Counted from the first letter of the stretch, positions 1 through 12,842 are shown. The stretch is 64,000 nucleotides of DNA from Anisodus tanguticus (GCA_034509755.1 CM067559.1:38770032-38834031), one strand, 5' to 3'. Translations and numbers: made by a program. The notes: generated by a model from the sequence alone, not told the origin.

Positions 1-332
1 CTGCACCAAAATCGAAAAATGAATCAAAAGTAGCATAAACTATAAAAATTGTATCTGTAAACGTAAGTTTCTGCTAATTTCCTTTTTATCCTAGTTCCCG
101 TAAGAACCTAACAACCAAACTTGAGAATTATGATTTTGAACATACCCTCAAACATAAGAGACCATATTTTGTCATTTTCTCAACAGAAATCCAAACCGAC
201 AGAGTGAGCGATGGAACCACAAAATCCTTACCTGTATGCACCATCAGGCTGCTTTAAGGAAAAACGAGAAGCGTATAATTTTCACAAGAAGTGACACGAA
301 GACCCATTTGTTCAACATTCCTCAGAATTTGA
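1..332 (-). other. possible minus-strand exon and intron
   Basis: Read on the minus strand, a 101-base stretch (332 down to 232) lies between a good acceptor (TTTGCAG) and a good donor (GTAAGG). A further acceptor-like GTGCAG is the first thing in the window, so 231 down to 1 could be a complete intron. One frame of the exon reads QILRNVEQMGLRV and then meets a stop about 20 codons later. I recognise no family. It could be a decayed exon, an alternative exon or chance. Confidence 0.2.
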
Positions 333-775
333 CTGCAAACATAAGTAAGGAGCATAAGATATCACATGTTTGGAAGACCCGGGCAAATGATAAGAAGCAA
401 ATACATCGTATAACAGTGAAATATGACAAGCATGGACATAAGAATATACTCTCGCCGTTCTAATTTATGTGGAACCTTGCAGATTTCTAGAGTAAAACGA
501 GTTTTTCTTGACCGCGATTTTTTCATATGCCTTTTAAATACTTTAAGTTATTAATTTATGATAGTGTTTTTCACGTAGTTTTTAAATATATAAATTTTAT
601 TTCAAAAAACTTACGCTTCTATGTCTGAATTCACAGTTAAAATTAAGAAGTTTGACTCTCAAAATTCGAACGATGCCACAATTAATTATGGAGGTGGAGG
701 AAAATTATATAGCAGAATAGATTTTCAATATTTTCTTCCTTGAAGTTGAAGCACATATGCCCCACCTGTGGATAT
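333..775. other. AT-rich flank, nothing recognised
   Basis: AT-rich sequence up to the outer boundary of copia A. No gene, tRNA or repeat end is recognised. Confidence 0.5.
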
Positions 776-1723
776 TGTTGGGATACAATTGTTTCAGGGA
801 ACGGGAAGTAAGTAACTATTATAATGGTAGAAAGGATAAACTAACTATTACAAGAAACTGGAAATCAAGAACTTAACCAAATGCTTAATGATTCGCTGAG
901 TCGAGTGGTGACACACTGTCTTTAAGACAAGATTGCCCCGTATATCTCTTTTTATGGTGTTGGGAAATAGTCTCCCAAGATACAACAACAACTTAACAAA
1001 TGAGCAAATGAAACTCAAGTGTTACTCTTAAAGAACTTTGACTATAGTAACTTTGCTAGAGAGAAAGAAGATGGATTCAGAAAATCTGGAGTATTTTCTA
1101 AGTGTTGAGTGTTGTTCAATTGAGCCAAAGGCCTCAATTTATAGTGTAAGGAGAAGACCCATCAACTAGCCAACTAATGGCCTTCAATAGCCATGTAATG
1201 ACACTTGATTGAGGGGTTACATTCAGCCAAATAATGGCTGAATTCATGTGCCAAGTAATGGATAATCAATGCTCCAAAACCAGCCCAAAGGTCAGATCTT
1301 TCCAACTTCCCGTCGCAGCATTCTGCCTCCGAAGCACCGCGGCTCTGTGAATTAGCGTCACGGCTCCAGTAACTTGCCAACCATTTAGCGTCGCGACGCT
1401 CCGGCGCCGCGGCTCCGACGGAGTGGCGCTGCGGCCCTTCACGGCTCCGCGGCGATTTCCGACTCGTTTCATCTTACACTTCGTACACTTCTTCCTTCGT
1501 TTACCAACGTGGAATACTTTGTCATTTGGCCAATAACCGTCCATAATTCTATGTCTCAAACGTATTACATACGTACCAATATCTCTTTCAGTAATGAAAT
1601 TTGTGATACTTGGCACTACGTGTGCACGTGTGTGGAAACGACGTTTCCGACATGCGGACCCCAATAGTTCGATTCATAAATTAATGGGATATACTTAATT
1701 CCACATTTAGTAAATTTCCAACA
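776..1723 (-). repeat. 3' LTR of copia A
   Basis: 948 bases, matching 6146-7074 along its length. In element sense it starts TGTTGGAAATTTAC and ends CCCAACA. A TATAAATTG box lies near 1135-1143 in element sense and is the probable promoter. Positions 920-935 read, in element sense, CAATCTTGTCTTAAAG, which is complementary to the primer-site position of the same element. Confidence 0.9.
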
Positions 1724-1735
1724 ATCCCCTCTTGA
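1724..1735 (-). other. polypurine tract of copia A
   Basis: In element sense the bases next to the 3' LTR read AAGAGGGGAT, a normal plus-strand primer site. Its position fixes the LTR boundary at 1723. Confidence 0.8.
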
Positions 1736-2389
1736 AAGAGATTTTGGCGCACACGTTTGGTGCCTTTTCCAGCAATCTTTCAGCGGACCGATGTTGCATC
1801 TGGATAGGTAACATACGCTTTGAACCTTCCATAGTTGAATACCATCGGATTTACTTACTGCGCGGTGAACGTGATGTCTTGAACCGTCAGTGTTTAGTGT
1901 AAGCCAAGTCAACAGTACCAACACAACAACTTCCTTTACTAAGTTCTTCGTAATATTTTGTCCGTTGTGGCCGTGGACACTTCTTGAATTCTTAAGTGCG
2001 TTCATTTGAGGCGGTTTGTCCTCGCACTTAAATAGGTGGTCTCCTACAAGGTATCCTGCTATACCCCATTTAACAAGTGTTAGGAACCATTAAAAGTTTC
2101 CCCAAACCTAATCCTCAATCGTTGAGGATCATTAAAGGTTTTGGAAATATAACCTTTACCCACACTGCAGATAGCACTTAACGTCTATCGCGGGAACGAC
2201 TTTGGGTTTATGTTCCTTACATGGATCATAACCCGAAGTGCTCTGGCTTCTACCGAAGCGTTCAACTGAACCTTTACAGCTTAGTTTTCCCATTGAACCA
2301 AATTCCTTGGATCTCCAGTCAGTAAGGTTGGGATACTACCGTATTGGTCCTTAAAGCTTAGGTTTTAAGCCCATTCCCCTAGACAAACA

Positions 2390-5300
2390 GAATATCTAAT
2401 CTTTGGGTAAGCCCTTTGTCAGTGGGTCCGCTATGTTATCATTTGATTTTATGTAATCAATGGATATTATACCCGTGGTGATTAGCTGCCTAACGATCTT
2501 ATGTCTCCGTCGAATATGATGAGACTTGCCATTGTACATAGCACTCTGTGCCCTTTATAGAGCCGACTAACTGTCGCAGTGGATCATTACAGAAGGTACG
2601 GGTTTGTCCCAACAAGCGACATCCTCTAAGAAGTCGTGAAGCCACTCAGCTTCTTCTCATGCTTTGTCTAAAGCGATAAACTCCGATTCCATCGTGGATC
2701 GGGCGATGCAAGTTTGCTTTGAGGATTTCCAAGACACAGCCCCACCACCAATTTTAATTATATACCCACTGGTGGACTTGGTGTTCTCTATATCAGATAT
2801 CCAGTTTGCATCACTGTACCCTCTAGTACAACTGGATATCTCGAATAATGCAACTTGTAAGTTTGCGTGTATTTCAGGTATCGTAGTACCCGATTCAACG
2901 CCTTTCAATGATCATTACTCAGATTACGGGTAAACCTAGCCAACTTGTTGACTGCATAAGCAATATCAGGTCGGGTGCAGTTTTTTATGTACATCAAACT
3001 CCCAATCACCTGAGCATATTGCTCCTGGCATACGGGTGCACCACGATTTTTATCAAGTTTTTGATTTCTATCCAGTGGTGACTTCATTAGCGAACTGTCA
3101 AACATCTCAAACTTTCTCAACACATCCTTGATGTAGTGAGATTGAGATAAGACCAGTCCGTCAGACGTCTTAGAGATCTTTATCCCTAAGATGACATCTG
3201 TGATACCCATATCCTTTATGTCGAAGCATTGTTTCAACATGTTATTAGTCTCTAGGATCAAGCTAGGACTACTCTATGTGATCAACATGTCATCTACGTA
3301 CAGACATATTATGACGAATGAGTTAGAGTTACCTTTCGTGTAGACACATTTGTCACACTCATTAATGGAGAAACCCTTCGATAGTAGAGTACTATCAAAA
3401 TTTCCGTGCCATTACTTTGGGTCCTATTTCAGCCTGTACAGAGATTTGACAAGTCGACAGACTTTCTTCTCTTGCCCTGGAACCACATACCCCTCGGGTT
3501 GTTTCATAAAAATTTCTTCTTCCAAATCACCATTTAGGAAGGCTGTCTTGACATCCATTTGATGTATCTCAAGGTCACGCAACGCTGCGATCGCAATGAA
3601 TACTCGTATGGACGTCATCCTAGACACTGGGCAGTACGTGTCAAAATAGTCAAGGCTTTCTTTCTGTCAATAGCCCTTGACTACCAACCTGGCTTTGTAC
3701 TTGTCTATAGACCCATCTGCTTTATACTTCCGTTTGAGTATCCATTTACAACCCAATGATTTATTTCTCGAAGGAAGATCAACTAACTCCCAAGTATGGT
3801 TATGCAGAATGGAGTCTATTTCACTCTCAATAGCTTCTTTTCAGAGCGGTGCCTCTGGAGTTGACAACGCTTCAGCAATTGTCCTTGGTTCGTCATCAAC
3901 CATATAAGCTACAAAGTCAGGACCGAAGGATTTATCCTTCCTGGCCCTTTTACTTCACCTCGGTTCCATCTCTGGAGTCCCCAAGTTTTGAGAATCTGGA
4001 ACACTAGATTTCGGATATTCAGCCACTTCGAAGTCCACTAGATCTGAACCATCTAGATCCAAGGCGATCAACGACTCCACAGTTCCGAGAGCTTTGTTCA
4101 TAACTTCATTTGTGAGAGGTTATGTCTTTTCCCTTTCTAGGAAAAGTATCCTCAAAGAATTGAGCATTCCTTGATTCCATGATTGTACCCCCGTGGATAT
4201 CTGGAATATCTGGCTTATGCACTAAGAAGCGATAAACACTACTGTTATTTGCATATCCGCATGTTTAGTTGGTTTTCAACTTCTGCTTTGTAACGTCGGA
4301 ACGCTTCAAAGGCTTCATCTTTACTTTTCAACAAGTAAATGTAACAATACATTGTGCTATCATCAATGAATGTCACAAAGTACTTGTCCCCCCTAGTTTG
4401 TGCAAACTTCAAATCACATATATCTGTGTGAATAAGTTCTAGAGAAGCGGTATTCCTTTCGAAGGATCGAAAATGAATCTTTGTGAGTTTTGCCTCTACG
4501 CACACCTTACACTTATGTTGTGGGTTTGCGTCGATAGACGGCAACAACTCCAACTTCACCAACCTTTGGATGGACTTGTAGTTAACATGTCCTAATCTAT
4601 GATGCCATAAATTAGAAGACTCAAGCAAGTAAGAAGAAGCTTCAATTTTATTGCTTGGACGCATTACAAACATGGCGTTAACTTTGAAGAGGCCTTCACA
4701 GACGAAGCCTCTTCCCACAAAAGTTCCATTCTTGGTGATTACAAATTTATTGGACTCAAATACTAGCCTAAAACCAGCATTAACCAATAAATGACCTGAA
4801 ATTAAATTCCTCCTAATCTTAGGGACATGCATCACCTCCTTCAGAGTGAGCTCATTTTCAGAAGTCATCTTCAGGACAACCTTTCCTATTCCCAGCACGT
4901 CAGAGGAAGCGTTGTTATCCATGAACAACTTCTTGTCTGTAACTGGTGTATTTGTGGAGAAGGCATCTCTATTAGAACAGATGTGTCTGGTAGCACCTGT
5001 GTCCATCCCATTGCATGAGATTTTCAACAAGGTTTGCTTCAAGCACCATCGCTGAGAACTCCTCAATCATGTCGTCAAGAAGCGTGTCTTTGACGACATT
5101 AGCCTGTGCCTTGCCTTTGGCCTTGGCCTTCTCTTGTTGCTCAGTCTTGAGCTTACGGCAGTCCTTGATCATGTGACCAAGTTTCCCACAGTGGTGATAG
5201 TTCCCCTTAAACTTCTCTGCCACCTGGGTCTTGCCATCTTTCTGGAACATACGCTTCTTGCTTGGGTTCCCTTTGGCCTCAGCCAGATTTGCCTTTGCCT

Positions 5301-6118
5301 CAGCGGGTTGTTTTCCCCTAGGCAAGGCCCTCTTATTATCTTCATGAATCTGGAGTTTGACAATAAGTTCCTCAAATTCCATTTCCTTTGTCTTGAGTTT
5401 TAAGTAACTCATAAGCTCATTCCACGAGGGAGGTAAATTTTCAATTACTGATGCAACAAAAAATTGCTCATTTGGTTTCATACCTTCAAAATCCAGGTAA
5501 TTCCTGGACTTGGGACATCACAATTTTGCTATCCACCATTTGAAATTTCAGGAATTTTCCAACGATGAATTTCTTCGTACCTGCATCTTGTGCGTTGTAC
5601 TTCTTCTGCAGTTTTTCCCATAACTCTTTGGCGGTGCCTACGGTGCAATACACCGTGTAGAGTGGGTTTGACAGACAGTTCAAAGTATAGTTCTTACACA
5701 TGAAGTCGCTGTGACTCTATGCATCAAGAACCATCTTCATGCCATTAACGACATGGATACCTTGGCCCCCTTCAACCGTTTCATTAGGTTGATGGTCCAT
5801 CTCATCTCCAGCTTGTGGAGGATCTTCTGTTAGGAAACGAGCCATTCCCACAACAGTCAAGTAAAACATCATATTTTGCTGCCATCTCTTGAAGTTGGAG
5901 CCTATAAATTTTTCTAGGCGTTCATGGTGGAAACCAGAGTGTGGATGAACTATCACGTTCCCTTGAGTAGCATTAAAGGCATTGGATGTGCCTTGGGCAG
6001 CAATGAATGCATTAAATGTGCCTTGAGCAGCAGTTGGGAAGGCAGAGGGGTTGCCTTGAGTAGTAGCAGCAGCAGAATCAGAAGCGAGTTGTTCTCTTCT
6101 AGTCATCTTTCTAATCAC
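2390..6118 (-). pseudogene. copia A gag-pol relic
   Basis: Fragments in order on the minus strand: gag (about 6118-4972) in at least three frames, including a zinc knuckle near 5205-5160 whose first cysteine is replaced (YHHCGKLGH); a GAG-pre-integrase and integrase segment (5066-4245) with WHHRLGHV and the start of the DDE core; reverse transcriptase pieces (3627-3424 and 3261-2905); and RNase H (2908-2400) with the motif [12 protein letters not shown], ending near DPLTKGLP. Multiple stops and shifts break it, and 1736-2390 is an untranslated 3' region. It encodes a mobile-element polyprotein that can no longer be made. The exact copia lineage is not assigned. Confidence 0.9.
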
Positions 6119-6130
6119 TTACAAAACATA

Positions 6131-6145
6131 TCTTGTCTTAAAATT
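6131..6145 (-). other. copia A primer-site position, tRNA-unlike
   Basis: The bases directly inside the 5' LTR read ATTTTAAGACAAGAT in element sense. They lack the TGG expected opposite a tRNA 3' end. Thirteen bases (TTTAAGACAAGAT) are the exact reverse complement of a segment inside the element's own LTR (920-935); the 5' LTR copy at 6291-6305 carries one mismatch. See findings. Confidence 0.6.
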
Positions 6146-7074
6146 GTGGGATACAACAATTACAGGAAACGGGAAGTAAGTAAATATTACAAATGCTAGA
6201 AAGGATAAACTACTCAAGATTACAACAAACTGGAAATAAGAACGATTACAAACTCCTTGTGATTTGCTGAGTCGAGTGATTACACTCTGTCTTTAAGAGA
6301 AGATTGCCATGTATATATTCTTTTACGGTGTCGGGAAATAGTCTCTCAAGATACAACATCAACTTAACAAATGAGCAAAGGAAACTCAAGTATTACTCTT
6401 GAAGAACTTTGAATATAGAAAACTTGCTAGAGAGGAAGAAGAAGATTTCAGAAAATTTCTAAGTGTTGAGCAATTGAGCCAAATGCCTCAATTTATAGTG
6501 TAAGGAAATGACCCCTCAACTAGCCAACTAATGGGCTTCAATATCCATGTAATGGCACTAATTGAGGGGTTACATTCAGCCAAATAATGGATGAATTCAT
6601 GTGCCAAATAATGGAGATTCAATGCTCCAAAACCAACCCAAGAGTCAGAACTTTCCATCTTTCCGTCGCAGCATTCTGCCTTCGAAGCGCCGCATCTCTG
6701 TGAATTAGCGCCTCGGCTCCAGTATCCCAACCACCAATTAGCGCTGCGGCGTTGCCATGGGGGTGCCGCGGCTCCGACGGTGTTACGCCGCGACCCTTCA
6801 CGGCTCCGCTGCGATTTCCGACTCGTTTCATCTTACACTTCTTCCTTCGTTTACCAACGTGGAATACTTGTCATTTGGTTAATAACCGTCCATTATTCTA
6901 TGTCTCAAACGTATTACGTATGTACCTTTATCTCTTTCACTAATGAAATTTACGATACTTGGCACTACGTGTACACGTGTGTGGAAACGACGTTTCCGAC
7001 GCGCGGGGCCCCAATTGTTCGAGTCATAAATAATGGGATAAACTTAATTCCACATTAGTAAATTTCCAATAACA
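6146..7074 (-). repeat. 5' LTR of copia A
   Basis: 929 bases, matching 776-1723 with many substitutions and small indels, which points to an old insertion. In element sense it begins TGTTATTGGAAATT (with a 3-base insertion relative to the other LTR) and ends ATCCCACA. Confidence 0.9.
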
Positions 7075-7330
7075 CCATGGGAAATAGGATGTTGAGGTCC
7101 GAAATTCGAAGTGAAATTTTGGATTTGCCTGTTCTTAATCGTCATGGGAAAGAAATACAGAAATAAGAAAGAGATTATTCCCTTAGAGCTTGTCCAATAC
7201 CACCAGTACCAGAAATGCATCTCCTTCACCCGCGCGAGAGACTTCTATGCCAGCCGGGAATAACGGCTCTATTATGAAAGAAAGCGGCAGAAAGACTAAT
7301 TAGGTCGGTATTCTGATGCGTAGATTTATG
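7075..7330 (-). pseudogene. nad7: mitochondrial nad7 5' fragment (NUMT)
   Basis: On the minus strand, 7145-7075 encodes MTIKNRQIQNFTSNFGPQHP followed by ISHGV. This is clearly the N-terminus of mitochondrial NADH dehydrogenase subunit 7, including the conserved NFGPQHP motif. The sequence upstream (7146-7330) looks like the mitochondrial leader of that gene. The copy stops at the LTR edge after about 24 codons and differs from the usual [24 protein letters not shown] by several changes, so it is a dead nuclear insert. The outer limit near 7330 is approximate. Confidence 0.85.
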
Positions 7331-7582
7331 GTTCATATATAGGGACCAATCATTTCATAATTCAAAAAATTTAAGGAGTTCTCCATAATCATATTACTGA
7401 ACTTATACAAAAATTTCTTAATAAGGATGTTTTGTATCTGGCATTAATAATTTAGCATTCAGAAATATATGATCATAATTGCAAAACGTAAAAAAAGGAC
7501 ATAATATAAACGTCTCAAAAGGGGTTGTTTCTGCACGATTTTATATGGCGCCAATGGTCCACTCAATCCACAAGAAAATCCA

Positions 7583-9659
7583 ATGTCTCTTTCACTGTCT
7601 ACGGTGGCTCTGCCACATTTCGCCACCGTTCTCACGACGGCGGCGGCGAAGCTGCCACGTCAGAAACCAAACCCTAAAACTCAAAGTGGTAAGCAAAAGA
7701 TAAATACCACCCCGAATTCCGGTGTACCACCAACCACCGTAGAGAAAACGACGTCGTCAGGGTTTAACAGCAGAAACAAAGAACCCACGTGGCAGTGTGT
7801 CCAGAATTGTGGTGCATGTTGTAAACTTGAAAAAGGGCCGAATTTTCCTTCAGCTGAAGAGATTTTTGATGACCCTTCTGATGTTGAGGTTTTTTCTTTC
7901 TCTCATTATTTGAGTTTAAATTATGAGTTTGATGACTTATACTATATCTGTCATGTTTTATACCTTCACTACAAAAAAAATTTGAAATTAACTACTAATT
8001 TCGTTGCTAATCTATCGCTAAATGTAGCTAACAGAATTCTTTGATAGTTAGTCGCTAATCCGGATTTTGCTGTTTAGCTATAGAATTTGTCTGTTGCTAA
8101 TTCCTGTTTGTCTGATGATGATTATTTGAATGGGACATGGATCCTTTTATGTCAATTCGATTTATGTACTCCCTCTGTCCCAAAAAGATTGGACTACTTT
8201 CTTTATTAATTTGTCCCAAAAAGATTGACACTAGTTTGTCCCAAAAAGATTGATACAATTTTATATTTAGAAATAATTTAACTTTAATATATTATTTATA
8301 GCTACACAAATATCTAAGGCTTGTTTTGGACCACATATTTCAAAAATCTTTCTTTATTTCTTAAACTGCGTACCAAATCAAACTAGACCAATCTTTTTGG
8401 GACGGAGGGAGTATTATATTTGTAGTAGTAGAGAACTCCGACTGTTTGAGCTTGCTCACATTGTCAGTCCCAAGCATGGATAACGGAGGAAAGTTGTTGT
8501 AGGTCGGTAGGGGCGGAGCTACAATTCCATTTACGGGTTCGCAAAACCCAGTACCTTTGGTCCATACCTTATATTTGTGTTCAAAATATGACTAAATAAT
8601 TTATCAAGAATCCAGAACCCATAAACTCAAAATTATAACTCCACCTCTGTGTAGACAGTGGTTGCCAACGTAAAAATGTGCTAATTCACGATGAATCCTT
8701 ACAGTTAGGAAATGAGCTTAAATAAAGAAGTGTGAATTCATATAGTCGACCCCAACTTATATGGTATTGACGCGTAATTGTCGTTGTTGCTGTATTTGTT
8801 ATTGTAAAGTGTCAAGATATGATTGAATTTAGTAAAACAGAAAAGTTACATTTGTGTGGTTATAGATCATCTTGTTAAGCATAAAAAATAAAGTTTAAAG
8901 TTGAATTATTGTCAAATAATTAAATGTGTCATTTTTGGGACGGACTAAAAAGAAAAGTGTGTCATGTAAATTGTCCTAATCGGGACAGAGAGAGTATTTG
9001 ATTTGAGAAGTTGAATGGTTAAATGAATTTGAGTTCATAAAAGTTGTGATATAAGTAATAGATTTTGTGTAACATATTTTAGGACTCCAAATGAACAGAT
9101 TGGTATTAACATTAGATTTGTGTCAAAATTTTGAAACATCTAAATGAGAAGACTATTATATAAAGTTTGAAGCTTTTTATCTGGTATTTTCTTCTCAGTT
9201 ATTCAACAGCTTGGTGGGTTCTGATGGATGGTGCATACATTTTGATAAGAGCACAAGAAAATGCTCCATTTATGCAGGTGTAACTTGTTTTCTTCCCTAT
9301 TGGGGGTTTGGAGATATCATTACTCATCTCCGGATGATTTTTTTTTTTACTTTTGTTATATTGGTCAATTTCTTGATTTTATTGTTTTTCACATTGCTTT
9401 AGAGCGTCCATACTTTTGTCGGGTGGAACCGGCCATCTTTGAGACATTGTACGGGATTGAAAAGAAAAAATTCAACAAGGAAGCTTGCAGGTAATCCATT
9501 GATCTTGAGTTTTGACCGGTGAAATTCTATCTGATACTGATGTTTTGATTAAAAAAATGATTCGATTGCAGTTGTTGCATAGATACAATTAAAGCGGTAT
9601 ATGGATCGAGGTCAAAAGAGTTGGAGAATTTCAATGCTGCAATATGGAGTTCAACTTAG
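7583..9659 (+). CDS. YkgJ/UPF0153-type zinc- or iron-chelating protein
   Basis: Four exons, 7583-7888, 9199-9277, 9403-9490 and 9572-9659, join in frame to 186 residues; all introns are GT-AG. Residues 1-65 are rich in Ser, Thr, Ala and basic residues and look like a plastid transit peptide (inference). The conserved core starts with TWQCVQNCGACCKLEKG, giving the CxxxCxxCC signature (Cys 72, 76, 79, 80). Further conserved cysteines follow at 114, 124, 134, 157, 159 and 160, in the context GWCIHFD, RPYFCRVEP and EACSCC. The family is proposed to bind Zn or Fe, but its plant role is not established. Intron 1 (1.3 kb) carries a Stowaway MITE and other repeats. I chose the start because it gives the longest transit-like N-terminus; no other upstream in-frame ATG fits. 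The gene looks intact. Confidence 0.88.
7967..8105 (+). mobile_element. CACTA-type transposon end remnant in intron 1
   Basis: Begins CACTACAAAAAAAA and continues with repeated 'tcgctaat' and 'ttgctaat' blocks typical of plant CACTA subterminal sequence. The opposite end was not found. Confidence 0.4.
8169..8411. mobile_element. Stowaway-type MITE in intron 1
   Basis: Terminal inverted repeats start CTCCCTCTGTCCCAAAAAGA and are flanked by TA on both sides (8167-8168 and 8412-8413). The opposite end reads TCTTTTTGGGACGGAGGGAG. Length 243 bases; no coding capacity. Confidence 0.85.
8509..8649. mobile_element. GGGGCGGAGCT-family MITE copy, intron 1
   Basis: Ends are AGGGGCGGAGCT and AACTCCACCTCTG, roughly inverted. 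The interior resembles copies at 35710, 55005, 56404 and 57094. Confidence 0.55.
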
Positions 9660-11683
9660 TTCTGCTTCCTTTTTCTGAGGTAGCTTCTCTTTTTTCTTTG
9701 GTGCACTAGATTTTAGTTCAAGGTGCTTAAGTCACCTGGTTTCTTTTATTGTCTCGACAGATTCCGAATTTCGGGTATAATTCTCTTTCCTCTTGTTGGA
9801 TGCGGTTGCTAAAAGAATCTCATCAGGTAAAACATAGTAGTTTACTACTATGTTTTGGAGGATCCAACACGGGTGCAACAATAATTTTGGAGGGTCCGAG
9901 CAACAAACTAGAGGCATAAGCACTACAATTTGAATTTCTTAGAGTGTAAACCAAACAATTTACTATTCTCTCCATGCAACTAGTTTTTTTCTTTTCAAAT
10001 ACTAAGTTCCTAGTTAAGAATTCTTCTATATGGAGATGCATATACATTCAAACTGGGTTACTAGGAGAGGAACATATCTTCCAAATGAAAAAGATATGGA
10101 ACATCTTTCTTGAATGTTAATTTTGATATCTGTGTTCATCTGATTCTGTTTTACTGTTGTCTAAGTAGGTCCTTATATTTCCATTAACATATTGATATAC
10201 TCAAGTTGGAAACGTGTTTAATATCTGCTATAATCAGGTTTATGTTCTTCTGAGTTTCAGGTGAATCCTTTTGGTGGTTTTCCTTTTTGATCAGTGTTTG
10301 CAACTTGTTGCAGTGGCTAGGCAGATCGATGAATCATCATAGTTGTCAGTGTTTTTTTTTTAATCGGAGCGACAAAGGACCGAATCTAAGTGGATCGTGG
10401 CAGCAAGGCTACTTTGCCTTGCTACTTTGCCACGTACAATCATCATAGTTGTCAGTTAACATAATGTTGTATCGCAATCAGAATGAACTGGTGCACTACA
10501 ATTGAATCTGGAATACTCAAAATCTGATGGGAAAGCACAAATTAAAGACTCGGGATCTTTAGGGCAGAAGATGTAATCTGTAACTTATTGTAAAGTGAAA
10601 TGAATATCGACTATAGATGTTAGTGAATTAGCACGGGATCATCTTACTGAAAGAACTAGAATGCAAGGATGCATTAGTTTCTATGAGTAGACACCTATGA
10701 TTTTTCTAGTGTCAGATTTCATTTTATGGCCAATCTTTACCAGAATTTGTGGGAGGAAAGATGATCATGTTTCCTTTATGATCATAAAATTCAGTTTAAT
10801 CATCTTTTTGTATCCTTTTATACATCTATACTGTTGCTTTCTTAAGTTCCTTAGCAGGCTACACTTTCACAAGCTTATTTTATGCAGCTGCAAATCCTTC
10901 TTTATGGATTATGCAAGGCAATGATGATATGAAGAAACTAAGAAGGCTATATACAGTACACTGATTAATGAAGGTTTTAGTAGGTTTTAAAGAAGGGGAA
11001 GTTACATATATGGCTGCTCGGCCAAAATATTTGCAACTGCTAACCAATATACATATATTATACATCTGTCGGCTATTAATTTAATGGCGACTATTTAAGT
11101 TATTAATCCAAAAGGAATGAGACCCGGAGTGTCTGAGTGGTTGGTGGGACCTGGACTGGATATATGATCAAGGCCTGATGACTGTTTTGGTTCTTGTTTT
11201 CTCATCTTCTTTCTGGTGCAAAATGCGAAATGGGCAGAGGCCAATTCCCATGTATCTTCACGCAAAGGATTCGTTTTTTATATGGATATTTTGATAAAAT
11301 AAGATTCTTTTGGAGGCCTTTTTCACGCAAAGGATTCGTTTTTTATAGCAATAACTTTTATTTCGAACAGCTTCACCTGTTTGACAGCATAACAAATCCC
11401 AAACTTGAATAAAAAAAAGAGAGTGCTGGTATGTTAACTGGTGTAAAAATAATTCACTTTCTCTTAATACTTTGGCAATATATAACCTAAATGAAGCGGA
11501 ATGTTATACAGTTGATCTAACTACTTTGGAATTAAGGCGTTGTTGACATACAGCATTATTTCAAACATGTTTTACTTTCGTATTAGATAACTGATAGGTG
11601 AGCATCAGAACCAAAGACCATACTCTCTGCACCAGCAGATTTTCTCCTTTTTACTCCTTTTCAGGTTATTTATATAGCACAAC
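9660..11683. other. intergenic, repeats only
   Basis: 3' flank of the YkgJ-type gene followed by AT-rich sequence. It contains a fragment of the 'gtccgagcaac' MITE family near 9830-9905. A 20-base phrase beginning 'atcatcatagttgtcag' occurs twice (near 10335 and 10440). A 26-base direct repeat beginning ttcacgcaaaggattcg occurs near 11257 and 11322. No gene recognised. Confidence 0.55.
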
Positions 11684-12840
11684 TGTTGGAAATTTGCCTT
11701 TGGCGGGAGTTGCGACCGACCAACATTAACGGCTTAAACACTAGTGTAACGTATGTTGGAGAATCCGGTTCTTCACACATGCATGATATACTAAGTACGT
11801 AGATAACCGTAGGGCCAAGAATCGTCAAATTTCATTGAGAAATGAAAGAGATATTGGTTCACGAAGTAAGGTGTTTGAAGCATGGAAAATGTGGTATTGT
11901 GTGTAATTCTCCCTCATCGGTAGAGGAAGAAAGAATTGTTGTGTATATAAGATTCGAAATTGGTTTGGGGTTTGGGACCCCAAGGGGTATCCCATGTGTT
12001 TAAAGGAGGGAGGACCTAGATGTGCTTCGGTTCGAGGAAAGACCACACGCGCGCCGCCGCCCGCCCGTCGGGTTCACGGGTTCACGGGTCTTCTGATATT
12101 ATCTTTTTGGGCCAGAAAACTTTGCCAGAAGTACAGTTTGATCCCAGAAGTTTCAGATATACAGTTTGGACCAGAATTATTTCAGATGTACAGTTTGGTC
12201 CCTGAAGTTCAGAATTTCGACGGTCAAGACAGAAAAGCCAAGCACTCAATTCAGCAATTTATTTTGGCTGAATTACTCCTCCTATAATGGCCAAATCCGT
12301 TGGTCTTTCTCCCATTTATGTTGGTGACTTTACTACCTCCATAATGGCCATTATTTGGCTATTATGGAGGCGATTTTGAGGCGATAAATCGGTCCATTCC
12401 TCACCTATATAAACACCCCCTTACACCATTGTTGAGCACACTTGATATGCACGAAAATACACAACCAGAAAAAAATCTTCTTCCTACAACTTCCAAGCAT
12501 CATTTCGTTATTCAATATTCTTCACGGTAGCTCTTGAGTTTCCTTTGCTCAAGGGTTCCATTGCTATTTTATCTTGGGAGACAAATTGTCCAGGACGTAT
12601 AAAGGATACATACGGGGCAATAGTTTCTTAAGGACAGAGTGCTACACTCGACTCAGCAAAAATAATTTCTATTTTTCCGTCTTCTACAAAACTGGAATTT
12701 TCAGTTTTTCTTGTGTAACAATTGTAATTTTCAGATTTCATGTTGAATTATTGAATCTCTGTTTATCCTTTTGAATACTTGTAATAGTTATATACTTCCC
12801 GTACTGCTTTATAAAGTACCATAGAGCAAATCTCCCAACG
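11684..12840 (+). repeat. 5' LTR of copia B
   Basis: Starts TGTTGGAAATTTGCC and ends near CTCCCAACG. A TATATAAAC box lies at about 12410. The CAATAGTTTCTTAAG segment (12618-12632) is the partner of the primer-site position downstream, with two mismatches here. Confidence 0.85.
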
Positions 12841-12842
12841 AT

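Larger units (their letters stand above)
776..7074 (-). mobile_element. copia A, full-length decayed Ty1/copia element
   Basis: Two direct LTRs (776-1723 and 6146-7074) bound a minus-strand gag-pol relic in copia order: gag, protease, integrase, reverse transcriptase, RNase H. The LTRs have TGTTGG...CAACA termini in element sense. Stops, frameshifts and deletions in every domain show it is inactive. The outer 5-base flanks differ (gatat at left, ccatg at right), so no target duplication survives. The right edge abuts mitochondrial nad7 sequence directly. Its internal and LTR sequences are related to copia B, which lies on the opposite strand beyond the YkgJ-type gene. Confidence 0.93.

Noticed and set aside
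236..463. 75-codon plus-strand frame
   Set aside because: No family resemblance and odd composition. The opposite strand has better splice signals.
11121..11170. tRNA-like phrase 'gtgtctgagtggttggtggg'
   Set aside because: Resembles a D arm only; no anticodon or T arm follows.
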